A stretch of DNA of 64,000 nt from Xiphias gladius (taxonomy: Eukaryota > Chordata > Actinopteri > Istiophoriformes > Xiphiidae): contig NC_053400.1 in NCBI RefSeq assembly GCF_016859285.1, positions 12,768,546 to 12,832,545 of the forward strand, in the 5' to 3' direction. The notes below the pieces were generated by a model that saw only the letters and a program-made list of their open reading frames with translations, was not told where the DNA came from and did no database searches. The first letter of the stretch is position 1, and the number at the start of each line of letters is the position of its first letter. This document shows positions 1-17,170 of the stretch, piece by piece. The translations under genes and the position numbers were made by a program.

Positions 1-3000
1 AGAATGAAGTGTTTGGCGCTACTATTGCACCTAATGGCTTCTACACCGGCGAACCCAAAGAGTCCCCCGCGCCCCCAGTAGACGGAGTCGACTACGAGTA
101 CGCAGACCAGCTTATCGGAGCTAACGGAGATTACTTAGGAGACAACTTGGGAGAAGACGGTCAGATGCAACCGAGCTGCAGTCAGAGGAGGTGGCAGCAG
201 GGGCCACCTCAACATCCGGACGGGAAAATGGTTGGCCCTGATCGTCACGGCCTTCAAGGCGGTGACGTATCCTCGTCTCATGTGAAAGGGGAAGGGGTGA
301 ACTCTGGAATGTCCTCCTGTGTCCACATGCTTAACAACATGGCTCCCAGAGGCGGTGTAGTACAAGTTGATCCAGCCACCCTCAGAGGCACCAACAAGAA
401 CTGTGCAGAGTGTGAGCGGGAAGCAACTAACCAGCAGCAGGCCAACACACACGGCCACCCTCCTCCCTCTCAGGTGGGTCACAGAGGAGGCGAGCAGGGC
501 CACAGAGGACTGCAGGGCCAGCGCCCTATGGGGGGCCACGGTCGAGGTCGAGAGGATGAAGAAGAGGTAGAACACCAGGGGAACAACATGATGAAGCCCA
601 CACAGCAGGATGAAGCAATCAGCAGCTACTTCCAGACCAGCGAAGTGGGCAGCTATGATTCAGGGGAAATGGGCATGGGGGGCGAGTACGAAGACAGCAG
701 CCAGAGCATGATGTGGACAGACGGGAGTGCAGGAGGGCAGCACCAGCAGCCTCCACATCCCCAGCCTCCTCGTCGGCACGGCGGTCGTAGAGTAGACCGG
801 CTAGACATCAACATCCAGATTGACGAATCTTACTGTGTAGATGTGGGAGACGGTCTGAAGCGCTGGAAGTGCCGCATGTGTGATAAATCGTACACATCAA
901 AATACAACCTGGTCACACACATTCTGGGCCACAATGGCATCAAGCCACACGCCTGTCCTCATTGCGGGAAGCTCTTCAAGCAGCCCAGCCATCTTCAAAC
1001 CCACCTGCTAACCCACCAAGGTACGCGGCCCCACAAGTGCACCGTCTGCAAGAAGGGCTTCACCCAAACCAGCCACCTGAAGCGACACATGCTCCAACAC
1101 ACTGACGTCAAGCCGTACAGCTGCCGCTTCTGCCGCCGCGGCTTTGCCTATCCCAGCGAACTGCGAGCGCACGAGGTGAAGCACGAGCGGGGTCGCTGCC
1201 ATGTGTGCTCGCAGTGTGGCATGGAGTTCCCCACCTACGCCCACCTCAAACGCCACCAGACCAGCCACCAGGGGCCCCACACCTTCCAGTGCACCGAGTG
1301 CAACAAGTCATTCGCTTACCGTAGCCAGCTCCAGAACCACCTCCTTAAGCACCAGAGCCCAAGGCCTTACACCTGCTCCCAATGCGGCCTGGAGTTTGTG
1401 CAGCTCCATCACCTACGTCAGCACTCACTCACTCATAAGGTACTGACAGCGCCACCTGACACTTCCGCTCCCACCCAGACATGGCTGCTCCTGTTACAGA
1501 CACGCTGTAAATATTACATGTATAGATCATTAGACTGCTAAAGTTTTTTCTCGTCATATAAAAGAAAATAATAGTAGAGAGCCAAAACAAAAAGACACAA
1601 AAAAGAGGCAGTATTAGATCACCAAATGGAGGCCACCACACATGTGTTGTCCAAAGGCCTCACCTCAGTTCATCTCCTGTCCTTTGCCCACTGAGATCTG
1701 GGTGAAGTAGACAGGTAAGAGCACTTAGCCTGGCAGGCATCCATCCTGCATACTTTTGTGCCTTCAGGTCGGATTTATCTTTTGACTAAAACTTCCTTGA
1801 GGTTTCTGAGGTCAGAATAGAAGAAACCGCAAAATGTCCCAACAGACTAATAAGCACCCAGCCTAAATGTTAATAAAGTAAAATGAAAAGATAGGAAGCT
1901 ATTTCATCAACAACATACTAAGGACAGACTTTTTGGGGTTTTTTTAAAGCGCTTATCATTGTAGTAATAACAGATCTGGATCAGGAAAAGTGCCCATTTT
2001 TTTGTAAGTAATGTTTGATTAAGTATACTTAATCAAACATTCACTATTCAATAGAACAAGCTCCAGGATGTGTCTCCAGGGGACATCATCAAAGCTAGAA
2101 TCTTTTAGTTTCTAGCTTTCCAAGAGGTTTGTTCATGTTAACAAACTGGGACTGATCTGCTGCAAGATCCTGGGAAAAGTCTTAATTCTGCTGTAAGCTG
2201 CAAAAATCTCTTTCACTTAAAGATGTCTTCTAATTACCCGTTCCCCGTTAAAAAACCTTCAAACATCAAAGGAAATTAAATGTAGAATAGAAACTTGGTT
2301 CAAAACAAGGTTCAATTCTATATTTTTGTAAGAATTTGATTTTGTACATCCACAATACCAGGAGCCCTCATGTACTCTTCATTATAATCCTCGTCTGAAT
2401 GAACTGTCTGTAATTGCTCAGTGCCCCCTGCCTGCTCTACACACTTGCGCGCAGTCGCTCACACACACAGGTGAGGAAGAGGGAGACAGGGAGAAATCAC
2501 ACACAGTGACAAGTGAAAATGCTGAATTTCTAAGGATTTACCTAACTTTGATTACTTTCAGAGGGACAAAAATCCTAAGCCACACTCATCATTGAAATGA
2601 GAGTGGAGTCTGTATTCTCAATGGAGAAAAAAAGGTTCTCTTTTGTGGCTTGTATTTGAGTGTGCTGTCTGTTCGCTGCTCCCCCTGGTGGACAACAAGT
2701 GGGCAGCAACACAGCCCATTTGTTGTGCAGACAGTGGGTGGACTGTCAGTCTGCCAGATTTGTCTGCTTATACAAACACTGTCTCTCGACCCACCAGTGT
2801 CCTGTAATACATATTTGTTCTTCTCAATAACCCAGAATCCACTTATTCAGTGCCACTTTTTTGTCTGCTGACACTGGCTGCAGAGTGGTGTGTATGATGC
2901 ATCAGCACGTTCATTTAGAAAAGCCTCAAGGCCTTAGATGTTGTGAATTGTCTGCTCTTGTGACCTGCTTCTCCATGTTTCGTACATTTCCCGTGGCATG

Positions 3001-6000
3001 TGGTTGAGAATATATTACGGGAGCAGTATAAGGACGGGGACAAAGGGCTTTTGCTGTTGTATTAGAGTAACCTCTTTTGATACACCTAAAATGGCTGCCA
3101 TGGATTCTCATATGGTCAAAGCGATGGACAGCATCTCACAGCCAGGATGTGAATATCATTAGGTTAAAATGTCTTTGCCATCATAGCATGTTGTCCTTCC
3201 ATCGTTTCTACACAACATGATGAAAACCAAAGAGCTGTTCTGTTCATTAGAGTAAAGTTGTAAACCTCTTCTTTGGGCGACATGTTCAACAGGAAGATTA
3301 TACCTGATAATACAACACACAGTTTGATTTTGTCACTGATATTATTATGCTTTGTCTTACTACTTCAACGAGGGACAATCGTCTGTGTTTTAGAACTGCT
3401 GTTCCCTTGATGCTTTTAGGGATGCAAATGGGAAGTATAAAGTTGTAAAGGATTTAGTGAGTTATGCAGTGGGCTACAACTTGAGCTCCATTTTTTTTTA
3501 GCCCATGTTAGTTTACATTTTGGCAAAATTTAAAGTATGCTGAACTAGCTATTTACCGTTACAGTTTACCGTTAGAGTTTCTGTCTGCAACACACCAATG
3601 GATGGAAAGAACTATCACTGGATTACTTTGATACTGCAGAAAGCTTGAAGAAAAATGAGACGATTCTTAGGCAAGATCTGGAGTTGTAAGGAGAGTTTTT
3701 TTTCTATGATTTCAAAGCATATATATGGACATTTAATAGTAATGGACATTCTGGGAAAGGGTAGGTCACACTGAATATCAAAATGTGTGCATCATGTCTG
3801 AGTTATGACTCAGAAGGAGTGTGATTTTTGTAAGTAATTGCAGAAACCATTAGATGCTAATGGAGGCCTCCGTGAGCTGTGTGTGTCACAACCACTGCTT
3901 TTGCCATTGTAACTGCTGACCATGTTGATAAACAGGCCAAATTAGCAGCCAAACTGCAACAACTAACTCCCAGTTGTTTTCAGACCACTAGCATGCAACT
4001 CACGCAGTATTTTGCCTCATTCTCTCCCTCCGCGACCCTACTTCAAGTCTCTTACACCTCCCCATCACAGTTTGAAAACCTGTGAATTAAGCAGTTAATC
4101 CATTTCTGTCACATTTTAGTAAACAATGTGATGAGGAAGAAGACTGCAATGCACATCGCTAGATTGGAACGACTAACCCCTTTCCTTCTCTTTGGACTCT
4201 GCAGGGAATGAAAGGCCACAAGTGTGATGTGTGTTCCCGAGAGTTCACCCTGTCTGCCAACCTGAAGAGGCATATGCTCATCCACAACAGCGTTAGACCC
4301 TTCCAGTGTCATGTCTGCTTCAAAAGCTTCATCCAGAAACAGACCCTGAAGACCCACATGATCGTCCACCTGCCTGTCAAGCCATTCAAATGCAAGGCGA
4401 GTATTTGAACTTGATTAATTATATATATAAAAAAAAAATTATAACCTGGGTGATAGTAGCAAATGTAAGATTTTTCTAATTAATTTTGCTGCGAAAGGAG
4501 ATGGATTTTTGGTTCAGTTCAATTTTATGTGACAGGATTATGTGAAGAGGAGAAATGAGAAAATATGCTGAAAGGAACCAGCTCATGAGGGTTTCATTCT
4601 TTGATATCAGTGGATTTGGTAAAATCAAATTCACATTGTTACAGTGAGAGAAACTTTCAGATGTTTAGAGCCAGCTGTTGTCAGGCAGGAGGATTTTATC
4701 ATGAACTACCATCTACCAGTAACAGCTTTGACGTATATCTTTTCTGCTTATGTCGGTTCTCACAGATGTCACTATTTTGAATTATGTTTGTTAATTTTTT
4801 TATTTTTATTTTTTTTTTTTAAGGTTTGTGGCAAGTCTTTCAATAGAATGTACAACCTACTGGGCCACATGCACCTCCATGCTGGCAGTAAGCCCTTCAA
4901 GTGTCCTTACTGCACCAGTAAGTTCAACCTGAAGGGGAACCTCAGCAGGCACATGAAGGTCAAGCATGGAATGGACGTTTCACCAGAGGGACAAGGTGAG
5001 GACCACTGTCCATATTGTCAATATTTTTTTTTTTGATTGAACATACATGCTTTTCCTCAGCAATGCCCAACCTCACATTCACATCCGAAACAGCTTGGTT
5101 TTGTGTTCGCCAGGGCTGTTGCACAATTCGTATCAGTGACTCTTTGATCATAAACCTGCTACTGGCCTGGTCCCGGCCTGATGGCTTTGAAGCCTACATC
5201 AAAACTCTAAACCACACTCTCTCATACACACATGCCCAAAATATAAATAATTAACATTGTTTTTAATAAATTTTAAATTGTAACTTTAATTTTCAGGTAA
5301 TATTTAATAGCACACAAAAATGAGCTTGAACCCAGCTCGTCCTTGGACCCGGTCAAGCTCAGCCTGAGCCACCAACCTCAACCAAAGCCTGTTTTATAGT
5401 ATGTGTTGTATGGCTTGGCTTTGTTTCGGCTTTTCGCTTCCTGCTCTTCATGTTGTTCTTCTTCTACTTTTGGTTTGATTGGCGGTTGGGTTCATGTTGT
5501 ACATTCTTTATAACTGTTTTACTGTTTACCTAAGACATTCAAGGTTGATTTATTTTTCGACCATACAAACATCAAACACGATGTCATGTATTTCCATGCA
5601 GAATTTAGCCAAGTTTGGATCAGAATCTGATTACATTCATGGGGTTGCCTGCTCATGTTGCCAGGCCACTGTCAATCAAATCTGATCCCATATCACACGC
5701 ACAGTTGTTTTGAAGCAGATTAGAGTTTTTGAGTGTTAAACTCTTAATAATAATGACCTACGGGTATTTTTCCAGATGTAAACTATGATTTGTTGCTTAA
5801 TTTAATCATAAATATTCAATAGTACTTAGAAAAACTTTTTTTTTTTTAATTTTATTTTAAGGGGCTTTAAACCAAAAAAGACTATAACCATATCTAAAAG
5901 TAATCGGTTTTGTAGCACAATCATATGAAAGTAATCAAAACTTTAAGTCTATTAATTCAAGGCAAGAACTCATATCTGTTAACATTTAAGCAAGAAAACA

Positions 6001-6310
6001 ATTGGAAACATGATGGGCAACCCTAAGGAATTTCTTCAGCATGGTGACACTGATTGTACTGTACTAAGAGTAAGGAAGAAGATAGCTTTCGAAATGTACT
6101 TGATAATGCCTTTTTTTGTGTTTTCCAGAAGTTCTTCCAGAAATGGAAAGCCAGGGTGAGTATGAAGGACAGAACTTCAGCTTTACATCACCAGACAGTA
6201 TGGACAATGGTGGCTCCCAAAACCTCACTAAACTCACTACAGCAAACATGGAGGACATGGAGGAGTATTACAACTTTGGCAAGGATACGAGCAGCTACAC
6301 CACACCTTGA
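1..6310 (+). CDS. znf710: Zinc finger protein 710 (C2H2), 5'-partial, four coding exons
   Basis: Coding exons read as <1..1439, 4205..4396, 4824..4995 and 6129..6310 (stop TGA at 6308-6310). The frame is open at base 3 and starts with N-E-V-F-G-A-T-I, so the start codon is in an upstream exon outside the window. The first exon encodes a low-complexity, Gln/Gly/His-rich acidic region and then, from about base 864, seven C2H2 fingers. Exon 2 adds fingers 8 and 9. Finger 10 is split by the intron after its K-P-F-K-C-K, and finger 11 (F-K-C-P-Y-C) completes the array. Eleven fingers with linkers such as Q-G-T-R-P-H-K-C and L-D-I-N-I-Q-I-D ahead of finger 1 fit ZNF710, a nuclear DNA-binding protein. 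The C-terminal tail is short and acidic. The intron after 4396 has a GC donor (AAG|GCGAGT); the others are GT-AG. Intron 1 (1440-4204) has no further exon that I can see. The tail-to-tail pairing with idh2 matches human ZNF710-IDH2. The a/b paralogue cannot be decided from this sequence. Confidence 0.96.
2010..2041. repeat. 32-bp perfect palindrome without spacer, znf710 intron
   Basis: AATGTTTGATTAAGTA is followed immediately by its exact reverse complement. Nothing known is recognised at this site. Confidence 0.92.
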
Positions 6311-7950
6311 GTTGTGATGGACCAGAGAACATGATGTGGGGTTTTCTTTTTTTTTTTTTTTTAATTTTTATTTTATTTTCAAACCAGAAGGAAATTACAG
6401 AGGAGTTGTCAAGGCTTTGGGAGACTCTGGGGAAGGGATTTTCTTTTAGTTTTGGCCTCCGTCCAGAAGAGCCAGAACTGCCGGACTCTGATGGGAGGCC
6501 AGGAAGGAGACACACTTCAAAGGAGAAGTTTCAGCTCTGTTGCTTATAGCGGAGACACTGAAACTGTTGATGCGGCCTGGAGCTCCTTTTTTGGGATTAC
6601 TACGCTAACCGACTCCGAGACTCTTTCTGGCGGACAGTGAAATCTGTATGTTGTGTGTATGTATCAGTTATTTGAAAAGAAAAAAGAAAAAAACCGTTGC
6701 AGTTGCAGAGCCATCAGCTACATTTGATGTGATAGAAATTTGTTTACCATTTTGCCATTTTTGTCATTCACAACCAATGTATGCCCTTATATTTTTGACT
6801 GAAAGTGCCAGCTAGATACATTTGCAACGAAGCTTCCACCGTGTCAGCTATTTACTCACTGTATATCGAACTTTTGATACATAGTCACAACATATTCATA
6901 GGTTTGAATGCTCTTACTAAAAAGTTCCTAATTGTTGTTACCATTTCCTGCCCAGCCCTCAGTTTAAAATTTAAACAGGCCGGTCTTTCAATGCGTTTGT
7001 GCTTTTTGCACAGGACATTGTAGCCTTTTTCTTACCAGGGCACTTGCTACCAAAGTTGCTACTGTCCCATGTTGGCTGATACCAGAAAACCATGTTGTCA
7101 GCATGTAAAGCCCTCTCACTGTAAAAAGGATTCTGCAACATGCAGTGTGTTTACCCACCGTTTTTGTTTTATATGGTTTAGCTTTACATGAATAATCAAT
7201 CCCATGTAGTGAATATACTGCTCTAGTTTTTGAATTACTGAGTGAACAATACAAAGCACTTTTTCATTGAGATCTGTCATTTTTCTGTGAAGCCTATCGT
7301 CAGTAAGAGTGAACTCATTTGCCTCAAGGAGAAGAGCTTGGGGAAATAAGATCATAGAATCTTCTAAACCCCGTAAAGGCAATATTATTAAAAACAAACA
7401 GATATGCTTTCTCAGTAGGTTTTTGTAAACTGCAGTTTCCTTGATGTGGGTATTTCACAGTTGTCAGTTCAAATGTGAATTGAAGAGTGAGCAGTTTGTA
7501 CAGAGAATCAGCAGTTTGGGGTTTGTTTGTTTGTTTGTTTGTTTGTTTTTTTAAAAATAGTTTCAGCACTCTTAAAACAGAGCTGTTGTCACTTTACTTT
7601 CAATTCAGTTAATTTAGAAAGATACCCCCCCCCTTACGGGAAAAAAACACTGAAATGGTTATTAAATCCAAGATGCAGATTTAAAAGAAGTAAGGAAATA
7701 TATGGAGACCCTGGTTACATTTTGTAATGGTCGAATTGAAAGTGGACTGACAATAGTCTTGCTATTCATAATTCTGTTTTGGGGAAGGCAGTCAACTCCC
7801 CCTGTCCTGCCATGCAGGTCAGCCTTGATATGCACACTAAACCAGAGGAAAGGTCTACTAGTTCTTTTTTCAGATGAGGAATATCAAACTGAGGCCTCAT
7901 GGAAATTGACCATGAATTATTTAATAAAGGTTCTCTAGTTTAAATGATGG
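6311..7950 (+). other. znf710: Probable znf710 3' UTR with poly(A) signal
   Basis: About 1.6 kb of AT-rich, ORF-poor sequence follows the znf710 stop codon. It holds a poly-T tract near 6349, a short GTTT repeat (7522-7550) and an AATAAA hexamer at 7923-7928, the first good poly(A) signal I see before the next transposon relic. The end point is inferred from that hexamer; no transcript evidence is available. Confidence 0.55.
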
Positions 7951-8044
7951 AGATTGGAGTTGTAATTTGTCACTGTATTTTGGGGGGTAGGGGTGAGGAT
8001 GGGGGGTTGGAGGGGGTAATCCCGCTGGTTCCCAGCTACAGTAG

Positions 8045-8912
8045 CTTCTGAGATAATTCAGACCCCTTCACCTTTTGCACAGTGTATGTTGTAGATTTAA
8101 TATGAAAGGGGTAAAATCACAATTTTTGACCATCACTCAATAACCCATAATGAGAAAGTGAAAGACATTTTAGACATTTTTGCTACTTTATCAAAATCAA
8201 AAACTGAAATCTCTCATTTACAAAAGTATTCAGACCCTTTGTTGTGGCACTCGTCCGGCCAAACTGAGTAACCACGCAAGAAGGACCTTGGTCAGGGAGG
8301 TGAACAAGAGCCCAACAGTCAGAAGTCCTCTGCAGAAAAAAAGGGGAGAACCTGCCGGAAGGACAACCATCTCAGCAGCACTCCGTTGTCAGGCCTTCAT
8401 GGTAGAGTGGCAAGATGGAAGCCACTCTTGGGAAAGTGCACATTAGAGCTCATTTGGAGTTTGCCAGACGGCTATTAAAGGACTCTGAGAACACAAGGCA
8501 AAAGATTTTCTGGTCTGATGAGACAAAACTGAACCCTTTGGACAGAACTCCAGACATAATGTCTAGTAAACGGCAGGCTCAGCACCTGGATAATACCATC
8601 CCCATACCATCCCCATACTGTGAGGATTCCCATACTGGTGGTGGCAGTATCATAGTATGGGAATGCTTCTTAGTGGCAGGGACAGAGAGACTGGTCAGAA
8701 TTAAAGGAAGGATTAATGCAGCCAAATACAGAGAGGTACCTTGCTTCTACAAAGTACTGAATTCAGGGTCTGAATACTTTTGTAAATATTTAATAAATTT
8801 ACTTAAAAAAATTCTAAGAACATTTTCATTTGGTCTTGATGGGATATTGACTGTAGTTCTACAACACAATAAAGTGGGCAAAAAGTGAAGGGGTCTGAAC
8901 AGTTTCTGAAGT
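8045..8912 (+). mobile_element. Decayed, internally deleted Tc1/mariner-like transposon (IR/DR type)
   Basis: Both ends carry the same motif in opposite orientation: TTCAGACCCCTTCACCTTTT near 8058 on the left, and its reverse complement around 8877-8901 on the right. A related inner copy occurs near 8222-8242 (AAAAGTATTCAGACCCTTTG) and inverted near 8765-8783. Four copies in this layout match the inverted-repeat/direct-repeat organisation of many fish Tc1-like elements. Between them are Tc1 transposase remnants: N-H-A-R-R-T-L-V-R-E-V-N-K-S-P (about 8264-8308) and, in another frame, F-A-R-R-L-L-K-D-S-E-N plus the W-S-D-E-T-K catalytic-domain motif (about 8460-8530). Total length is near 0.87 kb against about 1.6 kb for a complete element. 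The frames are broken, so it is dead. The exact ends and TA duplication were not resolved. Confidence 0.85.
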
Positions 8913-8924
8913 GAATGTATCTGG

Positions 8925-9440
8925 TGGATTGCCATGAAATTTGTGCAGACATTCATGGTCCTTAAAGGATTAATCCTACTGACTTTGGTGATTCTTGCCC
9001 TGTGTCAGCTGGGATTGGCTCCAGCCCCCCAACGGTATAGCTTACGGACAGATGCATGGATGGACTTTGGTGATCCTCTGACTTTTCCACCATAAGGTTC
9101 ACTTTTTTTTTTTTTTTCTTTTTAAGTGAAGTACATTGATAACTACTGGATGGATGTATCTATCTCACAGGTTTTGTGGCTGTGCACATAACTGCTCTTA
9201 TAAAACTAGTGAAATTCCCATCAGCCTGAGCTGTACTTTTACTTGCCTTTTCTTCTTTATTTTGTGCTAATTGACAAATGTTATCATGCTAACATGCTAA
9301 AGTAAGACATTAAACATGGGAAAACATTATACCTGCTAAACATCAGCTTGTTAGCATGCTGATGTTAGCATTTAGCTGAAAGCACCACTGTTGCTAAGCA
9401 CACCCTCGCAGAGCTGCTAGCATGGCTGTGGACTCTTATG
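8925..9440 (+). repeat. Interspersed fish repeat (TTAGCATGCTGATGTTAGCA family), with nested insertion
   Basis: This stretch contains TTAGCATGCTGATGTTAGCA together with a GCCATGAAATTTGTGCAGACATTCATGG-like part typical of an abundant teleost interspersed repeat. Further pieces of the same family lie at 44660-44835 and 59060-59410 in the opposite orientation, which supports the call from this window alone. A 70-bp foreign segment interrupts it at 8993-9062. The outer limits are approximate. Confidence 0.6.
8981..9074 (+). mobile_element. Tiny nested retroinsertion with 12-bp target duplication
   Basis: The 12-mer GACTTTGGTGAT occurs at 8981-8992 and again at 9063-9074. The 70 bases between resemble the 3' end of fish SINE/LINE-type elements (CTGGGATTGGCTCCAGCCCC, ending in an ATGGATGG-like tail). 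Removing the insert and one 12-mer would restore an uninterrupted host repeat, which is what a 5'-truncated target-primed insertion leaves. Confidence 0.7.
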
Positions 9441-11760
9441 ACTTTAGATAGGAATTTGTCAAAATTCATCGTGGGTCAATACCATTGTCATGCATTGCTT
9501 GAGGAATTATAGAAGTCATTGCACATGTACTGTGAGAAAAAAAAAAGTCAACAGTTTGAACAACATTGGTATAGCTAATTTCAGGCAAATGCTAGCTAAA
9601 TGAAGAGAAACTCTTAGGACATTTCTTAAAGACCAAAGGGAGGAGGGTCTTTTGTGAAATGTGAAATAAGATGTATGTGCACACAGAGCAGTAAATAAGT
9701 TATATATGTGGTCTGACTTATTTACTGCTCTGTGTGCACATTTCTGTAAAGTAAAAGGGTAGCAGCTTTATTGTTAATTTGTCATCCTATCGCTCCTCCT
9801 TCAGCATGTTTTTTTTTACATTTTTTATGCGGACAGCTGGTAGGAGGTTATTGATTTCCCTGAGGACACATTTCCTGTTGTGGGAACTGAATTCTGGGTC
9901 TTTCTGAAGCCTCAGCTGACTCCAGTACAGACCCTCCCCCTGTAAAGTGTGCACTCATGGATTGGTTTTACTCTGTTTCACAGATGCTTTGCATTGTTCA
10001 TGGATTACACTCCCATAAGAAATAATTTCCCAGGATATGACTCTTCTATGGCTATAGATCATATAAAGTGGGAGGTTCTTTAGCACTTAGCAGTTGCAGG
10101 AAAATGTTCCTCCAGGAGGACATTTTAAAAAAGGGGAAAATGACAATCTAAATGCTAACTTCTAGAATGTTGTTTTTTTTTTTTGATAGAGGCACCGTGT
10201 TCATTTTCTTTGACTTTTTAATGACTGGGGACAGAGAGGGAGACTAGTGTAATCTCTGGCTATAAAGTTGACGTCTGTCAAGACTTTCGAATACCAAATG
10301 CTTTAGATTGAAAATGAACAGCAAGAATAACAAGATATCAAATTAACTATTGTCCTGTCAATGTTTTTATGTCTTCATACTCAATCTGGCTGCCTTCAAT
10401 TAGGTCACCAGCTGAGGACATGCTTTTTTTTTTTTGTCAACTTGAGTTACTTTTAAGTTGTTATATGGAATAACATAATGAAAACCAGTTCATCTAGATG
10501 AACACAACTACTCATAATGATATGCAGGTACAATTTAGTCCAGGATCAACTTGTAACTCATACAAGAACACTGTAAGGTTAAAACCAGTGCGTCTTTTAG
10601 AGCGGTACAGTGAAGGATAAGCTTTCCAACAGAATGCAGTACATAATGTAGCTGGCTGACTGTGACCATGACGACATCTACTGGTGGTAAACCGTAGTAG
10701 CCTCCACAGCAAAAAGCTTGGCCAAAACTTCCATCACGTGTGGCCCCCTGCTGGGGCAAACACTACTCTCTGTCATGCACTGGAGGGTGCATATGACACC
10801 TACTACATGAGCATAAGGTGCTCCATTAATGCACTGCTGGACGTGTAAGCAAATGCACGAAATTAAAATGTAACTGGATGTGGACAGCTTTTATTATTGG
10901 AGATTCTGACTTCAGCATCTGGATTTGCCTTTTGGCTGGAGCCCCCGTGAGGTAACCTCTACCTCTAGTCTAGAGAAGTTGAATGGTTCGGTGAGAATGT
11001 CTCATTGAACCATTCTTGAAGCTTCCTCACAAGGCTAAGTGGTAACTACTCCCAAACTCAACACTGATCAGACCAATATCTCACAGTGCTATTCTGACAT
11101 GTCAAACTCAGTAACTGCAAACTTAATGCAAGATTTTGATAAGCTAAAACAAAAACGCTTCTGTCCACATACTTTTAATTACAATGCCTCCATCTGCCTT
11201 ACTAATGAAACTGCTGCGTATCATAGTGCGGGTTGTTTTGAAAATTAATCTAACCCCACTGAAAATTATTCTGTAATGTTAGTTCTGATAAGTGTTTTCT
11301 TCCCCAATGATGAGATAAGACAAAGACAAAATGACTGGTCGACGGACACTGCTTGTTACTGAGAGATTAGCAGTCACTATTTCTTTTTTGTATTCATGTT
11401 GACAGTGCAAAACATGGTATTATTTTCCTAATTTGTACATACTGTTCCCTGAAAATGCCTTCTAATTAAATCTGAAAAGACTTAAATGGCCATTATAAGT
11501 TAACATTAACATTAATATTAATTCATACAGTACAATCATTCAATTTGTGCAATAAAATATGGGCTGTTGGCAATAGGAAAGGCAGAGGAACAGTAATGTG
11601 TCAGGGAGGTATACAAATACAAAAAAGCCACAGAAAATAGCAAACTTGGTTCCTTCAAAATTGGATACAAAGGTTCATACAAACGACAGGTAAAAACGAG
11701 CTAAAAATCTAGACAGGGTTTGTCTCTCTACATTGGCAAGTGTGTCTTCTGACTGTTTCC
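9441..11760. other. Intergenic region between znf710 and idh2 3' ends
   Basis: Apart from the hairpin at 9675-9741, I see AT-rich unique-looking sequence, poly-A/T runs and no convincing exon. The segment next to 11761 must include the idh2 3' UTR (minus strand). No consensus AATAAA on the minus strand lies in the first few hundred bases; an ATTAAA-type hexamer (forward TTTAAT, 11174-11179) is the nearest candidate. Confidence 0.5.
9675..9741. repeat. Perfect 26-bp inverted repeat (hairpin), 15-nt loop
   Basis: Arms 9675-9700 and 9716-9741 are exact reverse complements (arm core TGTGCACACAGAGCAG), separated by 15 bases. No protein or known RNA family is recognised. It could be a short foldback transposon or an unrecognised hairpin transcript. 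Confidence 0.9.
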
Positions 11761-16901
<5,141 letters not shown>

Positions 16902-17170
16902 GTTCACTGGGGATCGATACAGTGACGGACGCGGCCGCTGCGCCTGACACCCCCTCTTTTCGTGTTACCGGACCAAAGGCCGGCAGGGCCCGGTAAACTG
17001 TTGACGCAGCACCCAGGCACTAATGAACGCCACCCACGTCAGCTCCCGAGGACCAGCAGGCTGCCCTCTGATTGGCCAGTGAAGCCGGCCGCGGGCCAAT
17101 CGGGATGGAGTCTGCTCGTTGGGTAGCCTGCGGAGAGTTAAAGTTCACGTGAACCCTTCGGCTTCGGAGG
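16902..17170 (-). promoter_or_regulatory. idh2: idh2 CpG-rich promoter region
   Basis: Sequence upstream of the idh2 ATG is CpG-dense, continuous with exon 1 (16600-16900). It contains two inverted CCAAT boxes about 25 bases apart (ATTGG at 17070-17074 and CCAAT at 17096-17100). A perfect 12-bp palindrome, GTTCACGTGAAC (17143-17154), holds a CACGTG E-box. No TATA box is seen. The transcription start is not determined. Confidence 0.55.

Noticed and set aside
135-1280. Antisense and alternate-frame ORFs in the znf710 exon
   Set aside because: Open only because the coding exon is GC-rich and repetitive; the zinc-finger frame explains the sequence.
4208-4408. A short stand-alone zinc-finger ORF ending at 4408
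   Set aside because: It is znf710 exon 2 read through its GC donor into the intron.
8180-8888. ORFs with transposase-like sequence
   Set aside because: Treated as one decayed Tc1-like element; the frames are disrupted and the element is internally deleted.
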